Source of the DNA: Sphingomonas paucimobilis
Lineage (GTDB): Bacteria > Pseudomonadota > Alphaproteobacteria > Sphingomonadales > Sphingomonadaceae
Direction of reading: 5' to 3'
DNA: 13,374 bases
NCBI GenBank assembly: GCA_945860425.1
Contig: CAMAQU010000024.1
Span: forward strand, 1 to 13,374
How positions within the stretch are numbered: position 1 is the first letter of the stretch; each line of letters starts with the position of its first letter. The notes below the pieces were generated by a model. The model did no database searches. It had not been told where the DNA came from and saw only the letters and a program-made list of their open reading frames with translations. Positions 1 through 6,427 of the stretch are shown one piece after another. Made by a program: the position numbers and the translations under genes.

Positions 1-1
1 T

Positions 2-1024
2 GATGAACGCAATGCGACAGGCCATTTAATTCACCGCTATGGCCCGCACATCTTTCATACCAATTCGGATGAGGTGTTCGACTATCTCTCCCGCTTCACC
101 TTGTGGCGCCCTTATGAGCACCGCGTTCTGGCGCAGGTGCGGGGCAAGCTTGTTCCCATCCCAATCAACCGAACGACGATCAACGCGCTTTATGGCCTGT
201 CGCTGACAAGTGAGGAGGAGGTGTCCGATTTTCTGGCGCGCCGCCGCGAACCAGTGGATGTGCTCCGCACCTCTGAGGACGCTGTAGTTTCGGCTGTGGG
301 GCGAGAGCTTTATGCCCTGTTTTTTGAAGGCTATACCCGCAAGCAATGGGGCCTCGATCCGTCCGAACTGGATCGATCCGTCACTGCGCGCATCCCAACA
401 CGCACCAATACGGATGACCGCTATTTCACAGATGTTCACCAGGCCATGCCTGCTAAGGGCTATACGGCGATGTTTGGACGGATGCTCGCCCATCCGAATA
501 TTGATGTTCGTCTTGGTGTGTCGCATGCAGATGTCGCGGATCTTGTCTCCTACGACCGACTTGTTTGGACCGGGCCGATCGACGAGTATTTTGGCTGTTG
601 TTTTGGTGAATTGCCGTATCGGTCGCTCAGGTTTGAGCATCGTACATTGCCCCAATCTGAATTCCAGCCGACCGGCACGGTCAATTATCCATCAGAGACT
701 GTCGCCTATACGCGTATAACCGAGTTCGGTCATTTGACGGGCGAGGTGAGCGCTCAAACCAGCATCGTTTATGAATATCCAGAGGCGACGGGTGATCCCT
801 ATTACCCCATTCCCCGCCCGGAAAATCAAGCTCTCTTCAAGCGGTATGAAGGCCTTGCGCAAGAAACCAACACGATCTTTGTCGGGCGGCTGGCGACCTA
901 TCGCTATTTTAACATGGATCAAGTGATTGGGCAGGCGCTGGCCGTCTATCGTCGCCTGCGCCCGTCACTCGTTCAAAGCGATACGCCAGCGGTGCGGCTG
1001 GCAGAAGCGAAGGCGGCAGTCTGA
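2..1024 (+). CDS. glf: UDP-galactopyranose mutase, 5'-truncated by the window edge
   Basis: Converts UDP-galactopyranose to UDP-galactofuranose, the donor for galactofuranose in surface polysaccharides; a cytoplasmic FAD enzyme that must be reduced to work. The frame is open from the window edge and gives 340 residues up to TGA. The family is usually about 370-390 residues, so only the N-terminal dinucleotide-binding part is missing. Visible family blocks are YGPHIFHT (residues 13-20 of the fragment), GYTRKQWG (110-117), YTRITEF (236-242) and the C-terminal FAD-contacting stretch FVGRLATYRYFNMDQ (293-307). The first in-frame ATG, at 74, lies after the YGPHIFHT block and is therefore not the real start. 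No clear terminator follows. The gene probably belongs to a polysaccharide cluster lying to the left. Identification is secure. Confidence 0.95.
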   Translation, partial: DERNATGHLIHRYGPHIFHTNSDEVFDYLSRFTLWRPYEHRVLAQVRGKLVPIPINRTTINALYGLSLTSEEEVSDFLARRREPVDVLRTSEDAVVSAVGRELYALFFEGYTRKQWGLDPSELDRSVTARIPTRTNTDDRYFTDVHQAMPAKGYTAMFGRMLAHPNIDVRLGVSHADVADLVSYDRLVWTGPIDEYFGCCFGELPYRSLRFEHRTLPQSEFQPTGTVNYPSETVAYTRITEFGHLTGEVSAQTSIVYEYPEATGDPYYPIPRPENQALFKRYEGLAQETNTIFVGRLATYRYFNMDQVIGQALAVYRRLRPSLVQSDTPAVRLAEAKAAV

Positions 1025-1092
1025 AACGGCGTCATCAGCCAAGCCCTGCCGTCCTAAGCAAAGGGCAAGGCCTGAGAAGAAGGAGTAAGGTT

Positions 1093-1362
1093 ATGACCAT
1101 CATCTACATCATCATTGTCGGCGGCGTTTTGGGCTGGCTGGCGAGCATCATGATGCGCACAGATGCCGAGCAAGGTATCTTTCTCAACATCGTTGTTGGA
1201 ATTGTCGGCGCGGTGCTTGCCGGGCTTATCCTCTCTCCTCTTGTAGGTGCGCCGCCGATTACATCTGGCGCGTTCTCGCTTGCGGCATTGCTCGTTTCGC
1301 TCGCCGGGGCTGTGGTCCTGCTCGCCCTCATCAATTTGTTTCAGCGCGGCCGTCCACGTTGA
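1093..1362 (+). CDS. GlsB/YeaQ/YmgE-family small membrane protein
   Basis: Small inner-membrane protein of 89 residues from the GlsB/YeaQ/YmgE group (old name transglycosylase-associated protein). Members are often linked to stress responses, but no biochemical activity is settled. Three hydrophobic segments are visible, at about residues 3-20, 30-50 and 60-84, with a basic tail (QRGRPR). The opening pattern, GWLAS followed by a polar MMRTDAEQG turn and then a Gly-rich second helix (VVGIVGAVLAG), is typical of the family. The start is well supported: AGGAG at 1081-1085 sits 7 bases before the ATG. It follows glf by 68 bases and may be read from its own promoter, although I could not pick one out. 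Family assignment is good; function is unknown. Confidence 0.88.
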   Translation: MTIIYIIIVGGVLGWLASIMMRTDAEQGIFLNIVVGIVGAVLAGLILSPLVGAPPITSGAFSLAALLVSLAGAVVLLALINLFQRGRPR

Positions 1363-1386
1363 TTGACGCTCTAACGGACCTGATTG

Positions 1387-1429
1387 GGGAATTGTCGCAA
1401 TAGCCGAGACAAGAAGCGCGGCAATTCCC
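1387..1429. repeat. 12-bp inverted repeat with 19-base loop upstream of tRNA-Val
   Basis: GGGAATTGTCGC (1387-1398) can pair along its whole length with GCGGCAATTCCC (1418-1429), with a single G-U pair in the RNA. It lies 25 bases after the small membrane protein gene and ends one base before the tRNA's likely -35 box. No T-run follows on either strand, so it is not a classic intrinsic terminator. It could be a Rho-assisted end or RNA-protecting hairpin for the upstream gene, or simply a structured spacer. Confidence 0.55.
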
Positions 1430-1457
1430 TTGACGATATGTCAAAAGGCGCTAATCC
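1430..1457 (+). promoter_or_regulatory. Candidate promoter of tRNA-Val
   Basis: CTTGAC, the typical alphaproteobacterial -35, spans 1429-1434. A modest -10-like TAATCC lies at 1452-1457, about 16-17 bases further on and 17 bases before the tRNA 5' end. The -35 also forms the left arm of a small inverted repeat, TTGAC-gatat-GTCAA (1430-1444). The -35 is convincing and the -10 is weak. Confidence 0.45.
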
Positions 1458-1474
1458 GCGCTTTCCCGTGCAGG

Positions 1475-1550
1475 GGGCGCTTAGCTCAGTTGGTAGAGCA
1501 TCTCGTTTACACCGAGAGGGTCGGCGGTTCGAGCCCGTCAGCGCCCACCA
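1475..1550 (+). tRNA. tRNA-Val (anticodon UAC), CCA encoded
   Basis: The 76 bases fold into a full cloverleaf. The acceptor stem pairs GGGCGCT (1475-1481) with AGCGCCC (1540-1546). The D arm is GCTC/GAGC, the anticodon stem TCTCG/CGAGA, the anticodon loop TTTACAC, and the T arm GGCGG/CCGTC around TTCGAGC. The anticodon TAC reads GUA and other valine codons. The discriminator is A1547, and CCA at 1548-1550 is encoded in the gene. The dehydrogenase gene begins 27 bases downstream with no terminator between, so read-through is possible. Confidence 0.97.
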
Positions 1551-1578
1551 GCAACGGCCTTTGGGAGAGCGCCCACCA
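1540..1578 (+). repeat. 11-bp direct repeat of the tRNA 3' end
   Basis: AGCGCCCACCA occurs at 1540-1550, where it is the 3' acceptor strand plus CCA of the tRNA, and again at 1568-1578, where its last A is the first base of the dehydrogenase ATG. The two copies are separated by 17 bases. Duplicated tRNA 3' ends are classic marks of integrase attachment sites, but those are usually longer, and no integrase or element lies between the copies. Confidence 0.6.
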
Positions 1579-2399
1579 TGTTCAAAGACCAAGTTATCTG
1601 GATCACGGGTGCCTCATCCGGCATCGGAGCCGCTTTCGCCCGCCAATTGGCAAAGCAAGGGGCGCTTCTTATTTTGTCGGGCCGTAACCTTAACGCACTG
1701 GAAGAGGTTGCCTCTGCCTGCGGACCAGATCGCTGCCTTGTCCTCCCCTTTGAAACAACCGATTATGCGGCTCTCCCGGCGTTGGCGGAGCAGGCTTGGG
1801 GTTGGCGTAATGGCGTGGATTGCCTGATCAACAATGCCGGCATCTCCCAGCGCAGCCTCGCAATTGAAACGCAATTCCCGGTTTACCAAAAGGTTGTGGA
1901 TGTTGACCTTCTGGCCCCCATCGCACTGACGCAGGAAATTTTGCCGCGCATGGCCACCCGAAAATCTGGACGGCTTGTTTTCATCTCCAGCGTGGCGGGT
2001 AAAGTTGGCTCGCCGATGCGCACGGCCTATTCTGCGGCAAAGCACGGCCTGATCGGATATGCCGATGCCCTGCGCGTGGAAACCGCAATGCTTGGCCTGC
2101 AGGTCCATGTTATCGCGCCGGGATCAATCCGCACCGATGTGTCGCGCAATGCTGTCACAGCAGATGGTAGCCGGCGGGGTGTCAGTGACGGCGCTATTGA
2201 AAAGGGCATGGATCCGGATCGGGCCGCACGCCTTATGCTCCGCGCCATGGCACGAGGCGAACGTGAGATCATCCTTGCAGAAGGAATTGAGCGGACAATC
2301 GCGCGCGTCCGCCGCAAATCACCCAATCGCTTGTTCGACATGATGGAACAGATGATGGCCGCAGGTTACGCCGAGCGAATGAAGGGCCAAGAGGACTAA
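1578..2399 (+). CDS. Short-chain dehydrogenase/reductase (SDR family)
   Basis: Classical SDR of 273 residues with a Rossmann fold binding NAD(P)H. Visible are the cofactor motif TGASSGIG (residues 10-17), NNAG (85-88) and the catalytic set Ser138, Tyr151 and Lys155 (YSAAK). The overall wording (SSVAGKVGSPMRTAYSAAKHGLIGYADALRVE) resembles the DHRS7-like branch of membrane-associated or lipid-modifying dehydrogenases. The substrate cannot be read from sequence. The region after residue 190 (SDGAIEKGMDPDRAARLMLRAM) is the usual variable substrate lid. The start is set by the ATG at 1578, with GGGAG at 1563-1567 a rather long 10 bases upstream. Its stop shares bases with the facing acyltransferase gene. 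It may be co-transcribed with the tRNA. Confidence 0.9.
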   Translation: MFKDQVIWITGASSGIGAAFARQLAKQGALLILSGRNLNALEEVASACGPDRCLVLPFETTDYAALPALAEQAWGWRNGVDCLINNAGISQRSLAIETQFPVYQKVVDVDLLAPIALTQEILPRMATRKSGRLVFISSVAGKVGSPMRTAYSAAKHGLIGYADALRVETAMLGLQVHVIAPGSIRTDVSRNAVTADGSRRGVSDGAIEKGMDPDRAARLMLRAMARGEREIILAEGIERTIARVRRKSPNRLFDMMEQMMAAGYAERMKGQED

Positions 2400-3004
2400 A
2401 GCTGGCCGAAATCAACACTGCCCTGCCTTGGGTGGCGGGGCGTGGTTTTCTGATAGAATTCCAGCACCTTTTCCATATCCTTCAGATAATCCCCCGTTGG
2501 CCAGATCGCGCCGGCCAGCCCAACCTGCTTTTTGGAATAGTCCATCAGGCCCAGCACCAGCGGCACCTTGGCCTGTATGGCGATATGGTAAAAACCTGTC
2601 TTCCAGCGTGCGACCTTTGACCTTGTGCCTTCCGGTGCGATGGTCAACATGAAGCTGTCTCGCTTGGTAAATTCATCCACCATAGACTGAACATAATTGC
2701 GCGAGCTGGATCGATCGATGGCGATGCCACCCAATTCGCGCATCGCGCGCGCCAATGGCCATCGGAAAAGCTGCTTCTTGCCCATGAAGGACAGCGGCAC
2801 GTTCAGTTCGGTCGCGGCGCCCAGAAAATAGATGAAATCCCAGTTGCTTGTATGCGGGGCGGCAATCACCACGCATTTGCGAAGTTCTGGATTGGCATTG
2901 ATCTCTGTCCAGCCTTGCCGGTGGTAATACCACAGCACGACTTTGCGTATGAGCCGTGCCAGCCACGACAAGTTCGTGTTCTTGGTATCCAATGCATCCC
3001 CCAT
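2396..3004 (-). CDS. Lysophospholipid (1-acylglycerol-3-phosphate) acyltransferase, PlsC-like
   Basis: Membrane-associated acyltransferase of the PlsC/LPLAT superfamily, which transfers an acyl chain to a lysophospholipid such as lysophosphatidic acid. With the ATG start it has 202 residues. The catalytic HTSNWD (His51, Asp56; the HX4D box) and the phosphate-binding EGTR (125-128) are intact, and MGKKQLFRWPLARAMRELGGIAIDR (74-98) matches the middle block of the family. It is somewhat short and lacks a long N-terminal membrane helix; only LIRKVVLWYY (18-27) is hydrophobic. An upstream in-frame TTG at 3061 would give 221 residues, but neither start has a good ribosome site and the extra segment looks polar and unconserved. 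Overlaps the facing dehydrogenase by 4 bases. It lies 72 bases downstream of the TIGR02186 gene and could be third in that operon. Confidence 0.9.
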   Translation of the reverse strand: MGDALDTKNTNLSWLARLIRKVVLWYYHRQGWTEINANPELRKCVVIAAPHTSNWDFIYFLGAATELNVPLSFMGKKQLFRWPLARAMRELGGIAIDRSSSRNYVQSMVDEFTKRDSFMLTIAPEGTRSKVARWKTGFYHIAIQAKVPLVLGLMDYSKKQVGLAGAIWPTGDYLKDMEKVLEFYQKTTPRHPRQGSVDFGQL

Positions 3005-3076
3005 ATGGCCGTTAAGGCCTTGATATATGATCTTCTTCGTCTGGCTCTGGCAAAGGGTCAAGTGGACTAATATACC

Positions 3077-3844
3077 CTAGCCCATACGTCGGAATAAAAT
3101 TGCCGCACCCCAGCCCAAGAGTAGGGATAGGCCGACTGCGACCAGCCCGTAGACAAGGGGATATTGCAAGGCGCTTTCGGCAACAAAGCGTTCAAATCCA
3201 GATTTGTTGATCTGTACATCGCGGCTTGCCACTGCGAGCACTTTGCCATCTTTCACAAGGAAGGTTTCCGCAACATAAGCGCCCACGGGAACGCGTGCCG
3301 GAATGGAAATCCGCGCCCGGTAAAGCACGCCGTTTGTGATCTCAATTGTGCCCGGTGCTTCGGCATACAGGCGGGATCGTTTGAACAGGTCAATCAGCCC
3401 GCTTTCAAAGCGCCGCTGCACATCTGGCTGCTCTCCGCTGGCGGGCGACAGCTGAAGATTTTTGACGCCCAACTTGTAAATGGCAGCCGTGCGTTCATCG
3501 ACAAGCTGATCAAGCGGCCTAGAGGAGGCAATGGCATAATAGCCCGGCGGCGACATGAAGCGCGCACTTTCAGCATTCACCCACATCAGCCCACCCAGCT
3601 TTTGCTTTTCACGAACCAGAATAGGCTGGGTTGGCCCGCGCAACACGACGACGATATCCGCCTTTTCAGTGGGAACACGCCCCCCAGGGTAGAGGATCGC
3701 CCCGAACAACAGCAATTCCGCACCTGTGAAGCTGTAGATAATGTCGATCTTGCGCTGTGACACATCGGGCACGAGCACTGGATTGGATGCGGCCAAGGTC
3801 AGCAGCATGGCGGGCAAAAGAAGGATGAGGCGCAGCAGCTTCAT
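3077..3844 (-). CDS. TIGR02186 / Alph_Pro_TM family protein, partner of the TauE/SafE permease
   Basis: A 255-residue protein that I recognise as the alphaproteobacterial family TIGR02186 (Pfam Alph_Pro_TM), which has no known function. It starts with a signal sequence (residues 1-20, MKLLRLILLLPAMLLTLAAS). A periplasmic domain of about 200 residues follows, and a single C-terminal membrane helix (about 230-249) ends in RRMG, so most of the protein should face the periplasm. The domain contains a motif-rich stretch, YSFTGAELLLFGAI (about 36-49), and ADIVVVLRGP (about 63-72), both typical of the family. The ATG overlaps the stop of the permease gene (ATGA, 3841-3844), with no separate ribosome site, which points to translational coupling. 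Known members are often found beside a TSUP permease, as here. I infer an accessory or sensing subunit, but this is unproven. Confidence 0.85.
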   Translation of the reverse strand: MKLLRLILLLPAMLLTLAASNPVLVPDVSQRKIDIIYSFTGAELLLFGAILYPGGRVPTEKADIVVVLRGPTQPILVREKQKLGGLMWVNAESARFMSPPGYYAIASSRPLDQLVDERTAAIYKLGVKNLQLSPASGEQPDVQRRFESGLIDLFKRSRLYAEAPGTIEITNGVLYRARISIPARVPVGAYVAETFLVKDGKVLAVASRDVQINKSGFERFVAESALQYPLVYGLVAVGLSLLLGWGAAILFRRMG

Positions 3845-4755
3845 AGCGGATGCACCGAATAAATTTCACGTGGCCGCCAGCCCAGTCCAAGCGCCAGCCA
3901 TATGGCAAGGCTCAGAATAAGGATGGACAGCCCCAGACGCAGCCAGTCTGGCGGCAGCTTTGCCGCAAGCCGTGTGCCAAATTGCGCGCCGATGACGCTG
4001 CCGATCAGCAATAGGCCCGCCAGAACAATATCGACCGCATGCGTGGTGAGGGCATGAACCAGAGTGGTAATGGCCGTCACGAACAGGATTTGGAATAAGG
4101 AGGTGCCAACCACAACGCGCGTTGACATGCCGAGAATATAGATCATCGCCGGGACAAGGATGAACCCACCGCCAACGCCAAGCAAGACCGTGAGCATGCC
4201 GACCAGAAAGCCAAGCGCTGCGGGAGCGAGAGGGGAGATGTATATGCCGGATGCGTAAAAGCGCCACCGCATGGGCAATGTCGCGACCAGCGGGTGGTGC
4301 CGACGTTTGCGCGCGGCCATTTTCAGCCCGGCCCGTTTTGCCGAAATGGCGGCCCAGGCATCTCTGGCCATCAGGCCCCCGATGCTGGTCAGAAGCACAA
4401 CATAGAGGATTGCGATAATCGTATCCATCTGCCCCGCCTTTTCCAGCACGGAAAAGACGCCAGCCCCAGCAACCGACCCGAACAGCCCGCCTAGGACGAG
4501 AAGCGCGCCCATGCGAAAGTCCACGCCATCTCTCTGCCAATGAGCGAGCACGCCAGACACACTCGCCCCGGTGACTTGGGTAGTTGCAGATGCGGCTGCG
4601 ATTGTGGGGGGGATGCCGTAAAGGATCAAAAGCGGCGTCGTCAGAAAACCGCCGCCCACGCCAAACATACCAGACAAAATGCCCACGCCCCCGCCGAGCA
4701 AGATCAGCACAAGCGCGTTCACCGACATATTGGCAATCGGCAGATAAATATCCAT
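3841..4755 (-). CDS. TauE/SafE (TSUP) family membrane permease
   Basis: Polytopic inner-membrane transporter of 304 residues in the TSUP family. Characterised members move sulfite, sulfoacetate, thiosulfate or other small organosulfur or carboxylate anions. The family's two-fold repeat is clear: GMFGVGGGFLTTPLLI (29-44) near the start and TVLLGVGGGFILVPAMI (189-205) in the second half, each opening a four-helix bundle. A basic cytoplasmic linker (about 138-165, many Arg, Lys and His) joins the halves. The substrate cannot be decided from sequence, and no sulfur-oxidation genes are near. I chose the ATG at 4755 with AGGG 9 bases upstream; GTG and TTG lie just before it. Translationally coupled to the TIGR02186 gene. 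Confidence 0.93.
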   Translation of the reverse strand: MDIYLPIANMSVNALVLILLGGGVGILSGMFGVGGGFLTTPLLILYGIPPTIAAASATTQVTGASVSGVLAHWQRDGVDFRMGALLVLGGLFGSVAGAGVFSVLEKAGQMDTIIAILYVVLLTSIGGLMARDAWAAISAKRAGLKMAARKRRHHPLVATLPMRWRFYASGIYISPLAPAALGFLVGMLTVLLGVGGGFILVPAMIYILGMSTRVVVGTSLFQILFVTAITTLVHALTTHAVDIVLAGLLLIGSVIGAQFGTRLAAKLPPDWLRLGLSILILSLAIWLALGLGWRPREIYSVHPL

Positions 4756-4795
4756 CACCAACAGCCCTAGCCGTTCATCCCGCCGGGGTGAAGCT

Positions 4796-5194
4796 TTGTC
4801 TCAGAAATTGCGACCTAAAGTGATGCTGGGGCCAGAGGCAGGGCGCGCGGCGGAAACTGGTTGCGATGCAGGTCAGTTCCGGCTTTTCCTTTGTTGGGGT
4901 GTCGTCAATGGCGCGGGTATCGCGGTTCTGCCGACCTATGCACGTATTATCACGGGCCGCAATCGGCCGATTAACCTTCCCATCCAATTGCGCTTTGAAC
5001 TTTGGCTCTCTTATCGCAGAGAAGCCCGCCAGTCAGAGCCTGTGCAGAAGGTCGTTCAATGGCTTCGCGACAGCATTGATCCACAGCTTTACCCTTGGTT
5101 TGCAGATCATTTTGTTCACCCCGATAGCTTTTTGACCACGCAGGAAGCCAGTCAGGTCGTGCCGCTATTTGACCAACTTATCGGAGATGAATAG
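4796..5194 (+). pseudogene. C-terminal remnant of a LysR-type transcriptional regulator
   Basis: The open frame encodes 132 residues. From about 4896 it reads like the last third of a LysR effector domain: VVNGAGIAVLPTYA (the common GxGIALLP block), then ELWLSYRREARQSEPVQKVVQWL and a tail (DSIDPQLYPWFADHFVHPDSF) that I associate with sphingomonad LysR proteins. The DNA-binding HTH and the first effector subdomain, about 200 residues, are absent, and the space upstream is filled by the oppositely oriented permease. There is no ATG before the homologous part and only a TTG at 4796. Residues before about 34 do not clearly match, so a frameshift or junction may lie near 4860-4895. A decayed gene is the likely reading; a short protein acting without DNA binding is an alternative. 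nhaA follows 30 bases later. Confidence 0.7.
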
Positions 5195-5224
5195 CGTGCC
5201 CGCCTAATCTGAAAGGAAAGCCGC

Positions 5225-6394
5225 ATGCCTAAGTTCTTGCCGAGGCCACGCTCCGCCCTGCGAGAGCTTTGGCGTCATGAAGCTGCGGGTGGCGTGTTGT
5301 TGATGCTAGCTGCGGCCGCAGCACTCATCTTGGCAAATAGTCCAGCAGCTGACTTTTACTTTGGACTGCTCAAGCTGAAATTGGGGCCGTTATCTGTTCT
5401 GCATTGGATCAATGACGCGTTGATGGCGGTCTTTTTCCTGCTGGTCGGGTTGGAAATTAAGCGAGAGCTTTTGGACGGCCATTTGGCAACCTGGCGGGAT
5501 CGGACCTTGCCCATGCTCGCGGCTGCCGGCGGAATGGTAGCACCCGCTGCATTCTATCTGGCTGTGACGTCTGGAAACCCGGAATTGCGGGCGGGATGGG
5601 CCATCCCGGCGGCCACGGATATTGCCTTTGCAATTGGCGTCTTGTCGCTGCTGGGGTCGCGCGTCCCTGTCTCGCTCAAGCTGTTGCTGACGACAATTGC
5701 AATTGTTGACGACATGGGGGCCGTTGCGATCATCGCGATTGGCTATACGGATAGCCTGTCCGGGGCTTGGCTCATGGCATCGCTTGGCATCATGGCGCTG
5801 CTCTGGGGCTTGAACAAATTGGATATCGGGCATCCCGCTTTATGGCTTGCAGGTTTTGTCGTCCTCTGGTTTGCCGTGCTCCAATCGGGTGTTCATGCAA
5901 CCGTCGCGGGCGTATTGGCTGCGTTGTTCGTTCCTGTCCATGTCACCAAGGGACGGCCCGATGCCGCTGCATCGCCTTTGCACAGGCTTGAGCATGGCCT
6001 GCAGGCGCCCGTTGCCTTTTTCATTCTGCCGCTCTTTGGGCTTGCCAATGCAGGGGTCGCGCTTGCGGGTGCAAATGTTGCAGCGACGCTCCCCATCGCC
6101 ATCGCGGCTGGCTTATTCTTCGGCAAGCAACTGGGCATTTTCGGCGCGATTTGGCTAACGGTAAAGGCGGGCTGGTCTCCCAAGCCGGCGGGCGCAAGTT
6201 GGGCGCAACTTTATGGTCTGGCCCTGTTGTGCGGCATTGGCTTCACCATGAGCCTTTTCATTGGAGAGCTGGCCTTTGACGATCCTGTTCTGGGCCCAGA
6301 GGTGAAGATTGGCGTTCTTTTTGGGTCGCTTTTGTCCGCGGTGCTGGGCGCTACCCTCTTGTATTTCTCGGGCACAAAAAAAGAGGCGGCCTAA
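5225..6394 (+). CDS. nhaA: Na+/H+ antiporter NhaA
   Basis: Electrogenic inner-membrane antiporter that exports Na+ (or Li+) in exchange for protons, giving pH and salt homeostasis. It has 389 residues, essentially the length of the E. coli protein (388). The ion-binding and unwound-helix signatures are intact: ATDIAFA (residues 130-136, with Asp132 corresponding to E. coli Asp133) and IVDDMGAV (160-167, Asp162/Asp163 for Asp163/Asp164). LVGLEIKRELLDGHL (74-88) is another hallmark. Start: AAGGAAAG immediately upstream of the ATG. The C-terminal codons KKEAA and the stop are built into a terminator hairpin. The LysR remnant just upstream means that any promoter lies within or before that stub; I cannot see a convincing one. 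Confidence 0.97.
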   Translation: MPKFLPRPRSALRELWRHEAAGGVLLMLAAAAALILANSPAADFYFGLLKLKLGPLSVLHWINDALMAVFFLLVGLEIKRELLDGHLATWRDRTLPMLAAAGGMVAPAAFYLAVTSGNPELRAGWAIPAATDIAFAIGVLSLLGSRVPVSLKLLLTTIAIVDDMGAVAIIAIGYTDSLSGAWLMASLGIMALLWGLNKLDIGHPALWLAGFVVLWFAVLQSGVHATVAGVLAALFVPVHVTKGRPDAAASPLHRLEHGLQAPVAFFILPLFGLANAGVALAGANVAATLPIAIAAGLFFGKQLGIFGAIWLTVKAGWSPKPAGASWAQLYGLALLCGIGFTMSLFIGELAFDDPVLGPEVKIGVLFGSLLSAVLGATLLYFSGTKKEAA

Positions 6395-6402
6395 GCCGCC
6401 TC
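6376..6402. terminator. Bidirectional terminator shared by nhaA and etfA
   Basis: GAGGCGGC (6383-6390) pairs perfectly with GCCGCCTC (6395-6402) around the loop CTAA. Seven A residues (6376-6382) precede the stem on the + strand, so a minus-strand transcript coming from etfA meets a GC-rich hairpin followed by seven U: a strong intrinsic terminator. For nhaA the following tract, TTCTTG, is weaker. The nhaA stop codon TAA (6392-6394) sits in the loop. Confidence 0.9.
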
Positions 6403-6427
6403 TTCTTGCCTGTCCTGATGGAACCGG

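Noticed and set aside
1038..1071. Possible terminator after glf (GCC-AA-GCCC facing GGGC-AA-GGC)
   Set aside because: The stem is broken by an A/A internal loop and no T-run follows; too weak to call.
1384..1827. Plus-strand frame of 147 codons running across the tRNA gene
   Set aside because: It is an incidental open frame over a tRNA and the start of the dehydrogenase; the encoded text shows no family features.
3164..3760. 198-codon plus-strand frame opposite the TIGR02186 gene
   Set aside because: It is a mirror of a well-supported gene with signal peptide and membrane helix; its own protein is Cys/His/Arg-rich noise.
4796..5194. NhaR (the LysR-type activator of nhaA in E. coli) as identity of the LysR stub
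   Set aside because: The position beside nhaA is suggestive, but the visible tail does not resemble NhaR as I recall it, so no specific name is given.
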